The position numbers and the translations under genes are program-made. Positions 14,692 to 21,567 of a stretch of 21,567 nt of DNA are shown one piece after another. Positions within the stretch are counted from its first letter, which is position 1. Each line of letters begins with the position of its first letter. Below the pieces are notes generated by a model, which saw only the letters and a list, made by a program, of their open reading frames with translations, did not search any database and was not told the origin of the DNA. Origin of the DNA: an uncultured Collinsella sp. (lineage in GTDB: Bacteria; Actinomycetota; Coriobacteriia; Coriobacteriales; Coriobacteriaceae); NCBI GenBank assembly GCA_900550355.1, contig URRT01000010.1, positions 1 through 21,567 of the forward strand, in the 5' to 3' direction.

Positions 14692-15294
14692 TTACTTGAG
14701 CTCGATGCTCGAAATCTCGACTTCGCGCGCCTCGGAAACTGCCTCTGCCATGTCATCGGGGAATTCGATGGAGTTGAGGAGCGCCTCGGCTTCTTTCTTG
14801 TGCTGGTCGAAGTTCGAGATGAGGACGTAGACGCTTCCTGGCTCAACGTCGGTAAAAAGGATGGTTGAGATACCGCTGTTGTCTTCGTACGTTCCGACGA
14901 GCCACGTCCTGCCGTTATATTCGACGGACCCGCCATCCTTCCACTGGAACGTATCCCCCTTCTTTTCTGCCTGGTCGGCGTGGGACTCCTCGGCCTTCAG
15001 CGCTTTTTTCCAAACGGGGATAAAGCGATCGGCCGAGGCGTTCTCGTCTTCGGGGAAGGTGAGCTGAACCCTGTCGGCATTCTTGCCGGCGGAGTCGCTT
15101 ACGCCGACACCCTCGGGCATCTCGACCTTAAACCAGATAAAGTCGGTCTTCTTGGCGACGGGGGCCTTTTCCTTGCTCTCGCTCTTGGCGGTGCTGCCGC
15201 CTCCGCCCGATGCGCTCCCGCCGCAGCCGACAAGGGCAAATGCGGCAAAGAGGGCGATGCAAAGGGAAAGAATCGATAGGGTCTTTTTCTTCAT
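14692..15294 (-). CDS. Lipoprotein, paralogue of the next downstream gene
   Basis: The start is ATG 15294 (MKKKTLSILSLCIALFAA), eight bases after AAGGAGG; the frame extends upstream to 15327 without a site. The 200-residue product has lipobox FALVGC, then a Ser/Gly/Lys linker. The domain KTDFIWFKVEMPEGVGVSDS, DRFIPVW, EYNGRTWLVGTYE, SVYVLISN and EALLNSIEFPDDMAEA matches the 13855-14448 protein landmark by landmark. Overall it is clearly diverged, so the duplication is not recent. The family function is unknown to me; extracellular, membrane-tethered location is secure from the lipobox. Confidence 0.88.
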   Translation of the reverse strand: MKKKTLSILSLCIALFAAFALVGCGGSASGGGGSTAKSESKEKAPVAKKTDFIWFKVEMPEGVGVSDSAGKNADRVQLTFPEDENASADRFIPVWKKALKAEESHADQAEKKGDTFQWKDGGSVEYNGRTWLVGTYEDNSGISTILFTDVEPGSVYVLISNFDQHKKEAEALLNSIEFPDDMAEAVSEAREVEISSIELK

Positions 15295-15491
15295 GGTGGC
15301 GTCCTCCTTGTCTGCCGATGACATCACGGCGCCGCATGCTGTTGGGGTACTGATTGCGCTGGTGGCGGATGTCTCTGTGTGCTGTGCGGCTTATGCCTCC
15401 GTTCATTGCTTGTGGCCGTTGCCCGGCCGTGCCCCAACGGGTTCCTTACTTATAGATATGCCCCAGCTTGTGCTGCCCGGGAGTCTCGAAA

Positions 15492-15510
15492 GGTGGGCCA
15501 TGTGTCCCAT
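15492..15510. promoter_or_regulatory. Copy 2 of the 19-bp motif
   Basis: It is identical to 14521-14539 over 19 bases, while the flanks differ. It lies about 200 bp before the lipoprotein start (15294) and about 55 bp before the fchA -35, so it could act on either gene. Confidence 0.5.
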
Positions 15511-15565
15511 GTTTGTGTCGCTGCCGCCTATCGTGTGCCATAGAAATCCGCGATGGCCAGGTGCG

Positions 15566-15594
15566 CTGACGCTCATGTGCTTATGGGCTAGACT
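15566..15594 (+). promoter_or_regulatory. fchA-folD promoter
   Basis: CTGACG (15566-15571) and TAGACT (15589-15594) are separated by exactly 17 bp. The expected start near 15601 leaves a leader of about 70 nt before the fchA ATG. Confidence 0.6.
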
Positions 15595-15671
15595 TAGCAC
15601 CATTACGTGATCGATGCGGTCGGTCGGCGGTTGCCACCCGACCGATGTATATGACTTGAAGGTGCATGTGC

Positions 15672-16304
15672 ATGAGCCAAGAGATGATGGACAAGACCTG
15701 CCGCGGGTTTGCCGAGGCGCTGGCCGCGCGCGAGCCGGTTCCCTGCGGTTGCAGCGCGAGCGCCTTTGTGGGCGCGCTGGGCGCCTCGCTGTGCGGAATG
15801 GTTGCCCGCTACGGTGCGACCAATCCCGCGCTTGCTGATCGTGCGGATGACCTGACGCGTGCGTTTGTCCATGCTGATGAGCTGGCCCAGGAGCTTGTCG
15901 AGTTGGTTGCCGAGGACGTTCGTGCCTATGGGCAGGTGTCCGCGGCGTACGGTATTCCGCGTGACGATCCGGCTCGAGCGACCGCGATTCAGGATGCGCT
16001 GCATGTGGCCGCTATGCCGCCGTATCGCATTATGGATGCCTGCGGGCGTGCGCTGGCGCTGCTCGAGGACATGGCCGACAAGGGTTCGCGTCAGCTGCTG
16101 TCCGATGTGGCGTGCGGCGCCGTGTTCTGCCGTTCCGCTATGCAGGGCGCGAGCTTGACGCTCTTTGCGAACACCACGTCTATGAAGGATCGCACTCGTG
16201 CTGAGGAGCTCGAGACGGCGTGTGATGAGTTGCTCGATATGTGGTTGCCGCGCGCCGATGCGCTGGCGCGCCGCGCCGCCGACGCTGCAAGGAAGAGAGG
16301 ATAG
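15672..16304 (+). CDS. fchA: Cyclodeaminase/cyclohydrolase family protein (methenyl-THF cyclohydrolase)
   Basis: The protein belongs to the FTCD-C/FchA family, whose members hydrolyse 5,10-methenyl-THF to 10-formyl-THF or deaminate formimino-THF. I choose ATG 15672 (MSQEMMDKTC, 210 residues) because GAAGGTG sits at a proper distance; ATG 15666 is too close. Family landmarks are PVPCGCSASAFVGALGASL near the N-terminus, the helical core EDVRAYGQVSAAYGIPRDDP, and the C-terminal SDVACGAVFCRSAMQGASL with NTTSMKD. The usual PxPGGGS loop reads PVPCGCS (Cys25, Cys27), an unusual change. folD follows after two bases, so the pair is one operon. That context favours the cyclohydrolase role over histidine breakdown, since no hut genes are near. 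Confidence 0.9.
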   Translation: MSQEMMDKTCRGFAEALAAREPVPCGCSASAFVGALGASLCGMVARYGATNPALADRADDLTRAFVHADELAQELVELVAEDVRAYGQVSAAYGIPRDDPARATAIQDALHVAAMPPYRIMDACGRALALLEDMADKGSRQLLSDVACGAVFCRSAMQGASLTLFANTTSMKDRTRAEELETACDELLDMWLPRADALARRAADAARKRG

Positions 16305-16306
16305 CC

Positions 16307-17161
16307 ATGGCTGAACTGCTGAAGGGTGCTCCCGTCGCCCGCGCGTTGACTGAGGAACTTGCTGCTCGCTGCGCAGTCCTGCGCGAGCGGGGCGTTGTTC
16401 CGACGTTGGTTATCGTGCGTGTGGGTGAACGCGAGGACGACCTATCCTACGAGCGCGGTGCCCTCAAACGCTGCGAGAAGGTTGGCATTGAAGCTCGCCG
16501 CGTTTTGCTTTCTGCCGATGTTTCGCAGGACGAGCTGTTGACGGCCATCGAGGACATCAATACCGATTCGTCTGTTCATGGCTGCCTGATGTTCCGCCCG
16601 CTGCCCGCCGGCCTTGACGAGGACGCGGTTGCCGCAGCGCTCGATCCTGCCAAGGACGTTGACTCTATGACGCCGGCTTCGCTGCTCACCACGCTTTCGG
16701 GGCGCGGCGAGGGTTTTGCCCCCTGCACAGCCGAAGCCGTGCTTGCTTTGCTGGATCATTACGGCGTTGAGCTGGATGGAGCTAAGGTTGCTGTGGTCGG
16801 GCGCTCGCTGGTGATCGGGCGTCCTGTTGCCGCCATGCTTACGGCGCGCAATGCGACCGTGACGACGTGCCATACGCATACGCGCGACCTTGCTGCCGAG
16901 TGCCGTGCTGCCGACATTGTGGTTGCGGCCGTTGGACGCGCGCGTACGATTGGCGTGGATGCGGTTCGCGAGGGCCAGACGATCATCGATGTTGGCATTA
17001 ATTGGGACGAGGCCGCTGGCAAGCTGGTGGGTGACGTCGATTCTGATGCTGCGGAGCCGGTCGTTAACGCCATCACGCCCGTGCCGGGCGGCGTGGGCGC
17101 TGTGACGACGGCGATCCTCGCCAAACACGTGATCGAAGCGGCCGAGCGCGCATCGAAATAG
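16307..17161 (+). CDS. folD: FolD-family methylene-THF dehydrogenase lacking the cyclohydrolase Lys
   Basis: FolD interconverts 5,10-methylene-, methenyl- and 10-formyl-THF. The start is ATG 16307, six bases after GAGAGG; the 284-residue length is typical. The Rossmann half is canonical: VAVVGRSLVIGRP, ATVTTCHTHTRDL, IIDVGIN and ITPVPGGVGAVTT. The catalytic half is not. The usual YVxxKxK motif reads Y48-ERGA-L-K54, with Ala52 where the essential Lys stands. The GILVQLPLP motif reads GCLMFRPLP, with Phe96 for the Gln. KDVD is kept (116-119), but the next Gly is Ser. From the known mutants of this Lys in the human enzyme, I infer dehydrogenase activity without cyclohydrolase activity. The upstream fchA would fill that gap. 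Automatic annotation will probably call it bifunctional. Confidence 0.93.
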   Translation: MAELLKGAPVARALTEELAARCAVLRERGVVPTLVIVRVGEREDDLSYERGALKRCEKVGIEARRVLLSADVSQDELLTAIEDINTDSSVHGCLMFRPLPAGLDEDAVAAALDPAKDVDSMTPASLLTTLSGRGEGFAPCTAEAVLALLDHYGVELDGAKVAVVGRSLVIGRPVAAMLTARNATVTTCHTHTRDLAAECRAADIVVAAVGRARTIGVDAVREGQTIIDVGINWDEAAGKLVGDVDSDAAEPVVNAITPVPGGVGAVTTAILAKHVIEAAERASK

Positions 17162-17173
17162 GTTTTTGACCAT

Positions 17174-17206
17174 AAGGGCTGCCGAGGCCGTGGTTTCGCC
17201 CTTTTT
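17174..17206 (+). terminator. Intrinsic terminator of fchA-folD
   Basis: AAGGGC (17174-17179) pairs with GCCCTT (17198-17203) around an 18-base loop, and the arm runs into five T in all. It starts 13 bp after the folD stop. Confidence 0.65.
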
Positions 17207-17260
17207 GCGCCGAAGCGATACACTGTTGCCGTTTGATTTCTTCGCTCAAGGAGGATGCGC

Positions 17261-18784
17261 ATGCCGTGCACAACGATTTTGGTTGGTAAGAACGCGAGCT
17301 ACGACGGGTCGACGCTGGTTGCCCGCAATGAGGACTCGTCCAACGGGGTGTTTGAGCCCAAGCGCATGCGCGTGGTGCATCCCGACGAGCAGCCGCGCGT
17401 CTACACGAGCGTCCTGAGTCACCTGACCGTTGAACTGCCCGACAACCCCATGTGCTACACGAGCGTCCCCGACGTCGTTCCCGGTCACGGCATTTGGGCC
17501 GAGGCCGGTTTCAACGAGCTCAATGTTGGCATGTCCGCAACCGAGACGCTCACCACCAACGAGCGCGTCCGCGGCGCCGATCCGCTCGTGGACTACGTGC
17601 CCGCCAAGGGCAACGAGGGCGAGGACGGCTATGTTCCGGCGCAGCCCGGCGGTCTGGGTGAGGAGGACATGGTGACCCTGGTGCTGCCGTACGCCAAGTC
17701 TGCCCGCGACGGCGTGCGCATTCTGGGCGACCTGCTCGAGCGCTACGGCACCTATGAGAACAATGGCATCGCCTTTAGTGACGTTGACGAGATCTGGTGG
17801 CTCGAGACCATCGGTGGCCACCACTGGATTGCCAAGCGCGTGCCCGATGACGCCTATGTGACCATGCCCAACCAGCTGGGTATCGACAGCTTTGACCTGG
17901 ACGACGCCGAGGGCGCCCAGGCAGATCACATGTGCTCTGCCGACCTGCGCACCTGGATGGCCGAGTGGCATCTGGACCTGACGCTGGGCGTCGAGGGCGA
18001 CGGTCCGGCTGCGGTCTTTAACCCGCGCGAGGCCTTTGGCTCGCACAGTGACAGCGACCACGTCTACAACACGCCTCGCGCCTGGTACATGCAGCGCTGC
18101 CTCAACCCCAGCGATGTGTGGGACGGTCCCGAGGCCGACTACACGCCCGAGAGCGACGACATCCCCTGGAGCCGCGTGCCCGAGCGCAAGGTGACCATCG
18201 AGGACATCAAGTACGTGCTTTCGAGCCACTACCAGGGCACGGAGTACGACTGCTACGGCAGCAAGGGGACGCCCGCCCCGCGCGGCGCCTATCGTCCTCT
18301 CGGCATCAATCGCAACAGTCAGCTCGCCGTGTTGCAGCTGCGCCCCTATGCGCAGCCGGCGTATCGCGCCGTACAGTGGATGGCGTTTGGCTCTAACTCG
18401 TTTAACGCGCTCGTGCCGCTGTACGCCAATGTCGAGACCATGCCCGAGTACTACGCCGACACGCAGGCTCGCGTGACGTCCGAGAATTTTTATTGGGCAA
18501 ATCGCCTGATCGGTGCCTTGGCCGATGTCCGCTTCCATGAGTGCGGTCGCGCGGTCGAGGATTACCAGGAGAAGGTCGGTGGCATGGGCCACAAGCAGAT
18601 TCACGACGTTGACGCTGCCGTTGCCACCCTGCCCGAGGCCGAGGTGCCCACCGAGCTCGCCCGCGCCAACGAGGCCTTTGCCGAGCTCGTACGCATGGAG
18701 ACCGATGCTCTGTTGGGCAAGGTGCTCTACACCACAAGCTGTGCCATGAAGAATTCCTTCGCGATGAACGATAACGTGAGGTAA
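17261..18784 (+). CDS. C69-family dipeptidase
   Basis: C69 enzymes are Ntn-hydrolases that cleave dipeptides using an N-terminal cysteine. I choose ATG 17261 (MPCTTILVGKNASYDGSTLV) because AAGGAGG lies six bases upstream; ATG 17255 overlaps that site. Cys3 fits as the nucleophile after removal of two residues, so this is the leaderless cytoplasmic type. ARNEDSS, PGHGIWAEAGFNELNVGMSATE, DEIWWLETIGGHHW and NSQLAVLQLRP are typical of the family, and 507 residues is in its normal range. It is probably used in peptide catabolism. It is a single gene between two terminators. The 522-residue frame on the opposite strand is a shadow. Confidence 0.93.
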   Translation: MPCTTILVGKNASYDGSTLVARNEDSSNGVFEPKRMRVVHPDEQPRVYTSVLSHLTVELPDNPMCYTSVPDVVPGHGIWAEAGFNELNVGMSATETLTTNERVRGADPLVDYVPAKGNEGEDGYVPAQPGGLGEEDMVTLVLPYAKSARDGVRILGDLLERYGTYENNGIAFSDVDEIWWLETIGGHHWIAKRVPDDAYVTMPNQLGIDSFDLDDAEGAQADHMCSADLRTWMAEWHLDLTLGVEGDGPAAVFNPREAFGSHSDSDHVYNTPRAWYMQRCLNPSDVWDGPEADYTPESDDIPWSRVPERKVTIEDIKYVLSSHYQGTEYDCYGSKGTPAPRGAYRPLGINRNSQLAVLQLRPYAQPAYRAVQWMAFGSNSFNALVPLYANVETMPEYYADTQARVTSENFYWANRLIGALADVRFHECGRAVEDYQEKVGGMGHKQIHDVDAAVATLPEAEVPTELARANEAFAELVRMETDALLGKVLYTTSCAMKNSFAMNDNVR

Positions 18785-18803
18785 AGACAACCTTGCAGCG
18801 AAC

Positions 18804-18840
18804 GAGCGGGGCAAACGCCGTCAAAGGCTTTGCCCCGCTC
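18804..18840 (+). terminator. Probable terminator of the dipeptidase gene
   Basis: GAGCGGGGCAAA pairs perfectly with TTTGCCCCGCTC (12 bp), with an inner GCC/GGC pair. It begins 20 bp after the stop codon. No T-run follows, so efficiency or factor dependence is uncertain. Confidence 0.6.
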
Positions 18841-18867
18841 GATTCCTATCTTGGCGGTAAAACGATT

Positions 18868-18897
18868 TTGTGTCGTTCGCCCAATCTTGGGTACAAG
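18868..18897 (+). promoter_or_regulatory. Promoter of the phasin-like/ABC1 kinase operon
   Basis: TTGTGT (18868-18873) and TACAAG (18892-18897) are 18 bp apart. The predicted start lies about 28 nt before the ATG at 18933. Confidence 0.45.
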
Positions 18898-18932
18898 AAG
18901 GCCAATGCAATTGTTCATGATTGGAGTCAACC

Positions 18933-19349
18933 ATGGTTATGAAACTCGATCAGCTTGTTAACGGTGCCATCAACGTGGGCTTCGGTGCCGCCGCCGTTGC
19001 CGTCGAGGGCGGCAAGAAGGTTCTCGACGACCTCGGTACCAAGGGTGAGCAGGTCCGCAAGGATGCCGGCACCCCCGATATCGCCCGCAGTGTATCCGAC
19101 ATGTTCGAGCAGGCCGGCGGCACCATCTCCGACCTGACCGAGCGCCTGGGCATGCAGGGCGAGACCGCGGCACAGCGCGTGCTCGACGAGCTTATCCTGG
19201 CCCGCGTCCGCGTCATGACCGCCCCCGAGCGCACGGCCTTTTTGGCCCATGTGCGCGACATCGTCGATTCGGTCGAGGACAACGTGACTTCGGTGCCCGT
19301 CGAGTCCGTTGAGCCCGACGACGCAGAGGACGCCGAAGAGGCCGAGTAG
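18933..19349 (+). CDS. Small helical phasin-like protein
   Basis: The start is ATG 18933, six bases after TTGGAG. The 138-residue product is alpha-helical. It opens with an Ala/Gly-rich stretch (NGAINVGFGAAAVAVEGGKK) that could lie on a membrane, followed by an amphipathic region with regular Val/Leu spacing (DMFEQAGGTISDLTERLGMQ). A conserved-looking segment (VLDELILARVRVMTAPERTAFLAHV) comes next, and the end is strongly acidic (DDAEDAEEAE). The pattern resembles phasin and polyhydroxyalkanoate-granule proteins, but no synthase gene is near, so storage is not implied. It precedes the ABC1 kinase by eight bases and is surely co-transcribed. A partner role for that kinase is an inference from position. 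Confidence 0.8.
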   Translation: MVMKLDQLVNGAINVGFGAAAVAVEGGKKVLDDLGTKGEQVRKDAGTPDIARSVSDMFEQAGGTISDLTERLGMQGETAAQRVLDELILARVRVMTAPERTAFLAHVRDIVDSVEDNVTSVPVESVEPDDAEDAEEAE

Positions 19350-19357
19350 CAGCGCAG

Positions 19358-21121
19358 ATGGCAGATTCCACTACCGATTACAACAATCTAGATCCCTTGG
19401 GTGACGAGACGGCGGTTGTCGATGAGGTTGAGGCCGCCGTCTCGGGTGCTCGCAAGAAGCCGCGCGCTGTCGATATGGTCCCCGAAGAACCCGACGCGAT
19501 GGCGCCGGACGAGGAATACCAGCTCACGCCGGCGGGCCGCCGCGAACGCATCGGGCCGATTGTTCGCCTGGTCAAAAAGTACCGCGTGTGGGATAACCTC
19601 ACGCCGGTGCGCCTGCGTCGTCTGCTCGAAGAGCTCGGCCCCATGTTCGTCAAGATGGGGCAGATCCTGGCCAACCGCTCCGAGATCTTGCCGCAGCGGT
19701 TTTGCGACGAGCTGCGTCGCCTGCGCTCCGACGTAGAGCCGGTGCCGTATGAGGTAGTGCTCCGCTGTCTGGAAGAGGAGTACGGCCAGCGCTTGGGGCA
19801 GATGTTCGACGCCATCGACCCCAACCCGCTCGGTAGCGCGTCGCTCGCGCAGGTGCACCGCGCCCGCCTGGTGACCGGCGAGGACGTGGCCGTTAAAGTG
19901 CAGCGCCCCGGCGCGCAGCAGGTCATGGCGCAGGACATCGACATCATTCGTTCGGTGGTGCGCATCGTCTCAAAGTTCGTCAACACCGACCAGTTTGTTG
20001 ACCTGCACGGCGTGGTCGAAGAGCTGTGGACCTCGTTTCGCGAGGAGACCAACTTTTTGGCCGAGGCCAAAAACCTCAACGATTTCTATGAGTTCCACAA
20101 AAGCGTGCATGGCGTGTCGTGTCCCAAATCCTACTTGGATCTGTGCACCGAGCACGTCGTGGTCATGGATTACGTCGACGGCATCTCGATTGCCGATCCC
20201 GAGCGCCTGGTGGCCGAGGGCTATGACCTGGAAAAGATCGGCTCGGCGATTGTCGAGGACTATTCGACGCAGGTGCTCGATGACGGCTTTTTCCATGCCG
20301 ACCCGCATGCGGGAAACATCATTCTCAAGGACGGCATCGTCTACTTTATCGACCTGGGCATGGTCGGGCGCATGTCGAGCCACGACCGCGGGATCGTCAA
20401 GGACATGATTTTCGCCGTGGCCGAGGGCGACGTGCCAAAGCTCAAGGATTCGCTTATGCGCTTTGCCGTGACGCGCGGCGACTCGGCCGAGCTCGACCAT
20501 TCGGCCTTTTTGTCCGATCTGGACTTTATCGTCGCCGACTTTGCGGGCCTCGACCTTAAAGACCTGGATATCGGCGAGTTTTTGACCTCGCTGCTAAACC
20601 TGGCGCGCAAAAACGATGTTGAGCTGCCGAGCGTGGTGACGATGTTCGCGCGCGGCATGGTGACGCTCGAGGGCCTGCTGACCGAGTACATGCCCAACGT
20701 CAACATGATCCAGATCATCCAGACGCATATCAAAAACGAGAAGAGCACCTATGCGCGCGTCCGCGAAATGGGGCGCGATTTTGCCGCGAGCAGCTATCGC
20801 GCGGCAAAAGGCTCGCTAGAGGCGGCCGAGTATCTGGGCTTGGCGTCGCGCATGCTCACGCGCGGCCAGCTTAAGGTGAACACGCAGATCATGAGCAGCG
20901 ATAAGGCGCTGCGACAGCTGGGTGGAATTATCGACCGCATGTCGATGGCAATTGTGATTGCCGGTCTGTTTATCGGGTCGTCGGTGGTGTACTACGCGCG
21001 CATCGAACCGGTTGTGTTTGGCATCCCGGTCATTGGCTTTATGGGTTACGTGAGTGCGCTGGTGCTGGCGCTGATGCTGGGCCGCGAGATCTGGCGCAAC
21101 AGTCACGGCGGCAAGCGTTAA
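19358..21121 (+). CDS. ABC1/UbiB-family atypical kinase
   Basis: The 587-residue protein has all hallmarks of the ABC1/ADCK/UbiB family: KMGQ (Lys99-Gln102) in FVKMGQILANRSEILP, the nucleotide loop GSASLAQVHRA (159-169), VAVKVQRP (Lys180), EETNFLAEAKN, VVMDYVDGIS, the catalytic FFHADPHAGN (Asp315, Asn320) and the metal-binding FIDLGMVGR (Asp332). Two hydrophobic helices at the C-terminus (about 532-550 and 558-578) anchor it in the membrane. Residues 1-55 are an acidic, probably disordered extension. Family members support quinone or other lipid metabolism through an ATPase activity; the substrate here is unknown. Start ATG 19358 has a weak binding site and likely relies on coupling to the preceding gene. 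Confidence 0.94.
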   Translation: MADSTTDYNNLDPLGDETAVVDEVEAAVSGARKKPRAVDMVPEEPDAMAPDEEYQLTPAGRRERIGPIVRLVKKYRVWDNLTPVRLRRLLEELGPMFVKMGQILANRSEILPQRFCDELRRLRSDVEPVPYEVVLRCLEEEYGQRLGQMFDAIDPNPLGSASLAQVHRARLVTGEDVAVKVQRPGAQQVMAQDIDIIRSVVRIVSKFVNTDQFVDLHGVVEELWTSFREETNFLAEAKNLNDFYEFHKSVHGVSCPKSYLDLCTEHVVVMDYVDGISIADPERLVAEGYDLEKIGSAIVEDYSTQVLDDGFFHADPHAGNIILKDGIVYFIDLGMVGRMSSHDRGIVKDMIFAVAEGDVPKLKDSLMRFAVTRGDSAELDHSAFLSDLDFIVADFAGLDLKDLDIGEFLTSLLNLARKNDVELPSVVTMFARGMVTLEGLLTEYMPNVNMIQIIQTHIKNEKSTYARVREMGRDFAASSYRAAKGSLEAAEYLGLASRMLTRGQLKVNTQIMSSDKALRQLGGIIDRMSMAIVIAGLFIGSSVVYYARIEPVVFGIPVIGFMGYVSALVLALMLGREIWRNSHGGKR

Positions 21122-21130
21122 CGTTTTCCC

Positions 21131-21156
21131 GGGATCAGAGAAAGACGGATCCTTTT
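21131..21156 (+). terminator. Weak intrinsic terminator of the ABC1 kinase operon
   Basis: GGATC (21132-21136) pairs with GATCC (21148-21152), and four T follow. The stem is only five or six pairs, so termination may be partial. Confidence 0.4.
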
Positions 21157-21239
21157 GCTCGGCACTCCACCCGCACCCTTTCCTATCGCAAACCATAGCT
21201 TTTACCTTGGGCTTCTCCTGTGTGCGAGGCCCTTTTGCG

Positions 21240-21248
21240 TGCTACCAT
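21240..21248 (+). promoter_or_regulatory. Promoter of the riboswitch-controlled gene
   Basis: TGC followed by TACCAT is an extended -10 like that of fhs. An alternative is TTGCGT (21235-21240) with TAATAA (21257-21262) at 16 bp. Both would start transcription just before the aptamer. Confidence 0.4.
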
Positions 21249-21269
21249 ATCGACAGTAATAATCGATGG

Positions 21270-21447
21270 CCTAGATGGTGGTGCGGAGACGCACGAATGC
21301 GCGGTTTTCCTGCGCGTTTGGGAGAATCGGGGTGCAAGTCCCTGGCTGTACCAGTAACCGTAATTCCTCTTGGCCCGGGATGTTCGCGTCGCAGATCGGA
21401 CGGCGCGCTCGGGTCGGTAAGGTTAAGTCGGATCGCCTCCCATCTTG
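21270..21447 (+). promoter_or_regulatory. Cobalamin (adenosylcobalamin) riboswitch
   Basis: The aptamer follows the cobalamin class in order. AGATGG (21273-21278) pairs with CCATCT (21440-21445) as P1. GGTGGTGCGG follows, then a hairpin GTGCG-GAGA-CGCAC (21281-21294). The core GGGAGAATCGGGGTGCAAGT and the B12-box-like GGCTGTACCAGTAACCGTAA come next, then a variable arm, and AAGTCGGATCGCCTCCCATC closes the core. GGGAG stands where GGGAA is usual. After the aptamer a GAAA-capped hairpin (around 21457-21470) leads to the ribosome binding site. The ligand would lower expression of the gene at 21508. The L5-L13 kissing partner could not be identified with certainty. Confidence 0.88.
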
Positions 21448-21507
21448 TGCGCGGCCGTGGCGAAAGCCGCCGGTACGCGTTAGGCTCTGGAGGGAAGGGG
21501 GACCCCG

Positions 21508-21567
21508 ATGGGGGTACTCGAGCGCGATGTGCGCGATGACGTGGGGCAGCCGCTGGGCAATGTCCCA
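21508..21567 (+). CDS. First 20 codons of a cobalamin-regulated gene (cut by window end)
   Basis: An ATG at 21508, six bases after AAGGGGG, opens a frame that is still open at the last base. The visible peptide is MGVLERDVRDDVGQPLGNVP, too short to assign. Its place directly after a cobalamin riboswitch suggests cobalamin synthesis, cobalt or cobalamin uptake, or a B12-independent isozyme. The GGGGG of the binding site can pair with the ACCCC just before the ATG, which may be the translational control element. Confidence 0.5.
   Translation, partial: MGVLERDVRDDVGQPLGNVP

Larger units (their letters stand above)
15295..15671. other. 377-bp divergent intergenic region
   Basis: It separates the second lipoprotein gene from fchA. 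It holds the 19-bp motif (15492-15510), a possible minus-strand -10 TATAAG at 15449-15454, a CCGTTG/CAACGG hairpin (15416-15421/15435-15440) and the fchA promoter. Short open frames cross it, but none has a ribosome binding site. Confidence 0.6.

Noticed and set aside
17246..18814. 522-codon minus-strand frame over the dipeptidase gene
   Set aside because: It is a codon-bias mirror of a confidently identified C69 peptidase.

Overview
The window reads as chromosomal DNA of a high-GC anaerobic actinobacterium. A gut Coriobacteriia member close to Collinsella is my best guess. The pointers are the GC-rich codon use, strong GGAGG-type ribosome binding sites, an actinobacterial-type LexA box, a Tat-exported wall protein with an LAxTG-like sorting motif, and a formate/tetrahydrofolate C1 gene set. 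The taxon is an inference; there is no rRNA or tRNA here.

Layout: 1-898 is the 3' part of an unrecognised gene. 1140-3348 is the Holliday-junction operon ruvC-ruvA-ruvB, with overlapping stop/start codons and a LexA (SOS) box on its promoter. 3493-5160 is fhs (formate-THF ligase) with a clear terminator. 5340-6329 encodes a Pro-rich single-pass membrane protein with a PASTA-like domain and C-terminal heptads, convergent with a CDF metal transporter (6348-7529, minus). 7748-9085 encodes a double zinc-ribbon protein. It is followed by about 200 nt rich in hairpins that end in an intrinsic terminator, a candidate structured RNA.

9326-10530 (minus) is a solitary YhcG/DUF1016 PDDEXK nuclease whose C-terminal tail seems to have been lost through a nonsense codon and a frameshift. 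A small PH-like protein gene (10699-10968) is divergent from it. 11063-13549 (minus) encodes a large Tat-exported, wall-anchored PI-PLC-like enzyme. Two paralogous lipoproteins follow on the minus strand (13855-14448 and 14692-15294), each with its own terminator and each preceded by the same 19-bp motif.

15672-17161 is a two-gene C1 operon of a cyclodeaminase/cyclohydrolase (fchA) and folD. This FolD lacks the Lys and Gln of the cyclohydrolase site, so FchA probably supplies that step. With fhs the set covers formate to 5,10-methylene-THF. 17261-18784 is a C69 dipeptidase. 18933-21121 pairs a small helical (phasin-like) protein with an ABC1/UbiB-family kinase. The window ends in a cobalamin riboswitch and the first 20 codons of the gene it controls.

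No CRISPR array, insertion sequence, prophage or tRNA was seen. The best candidates for something new are the hairpin-rich region at 9100-9302, the FchA/non-canonical FolD pairing, the repeated 19-bp motif upstream of the lipoproteins, and the decayed tail of the nuclease gene.
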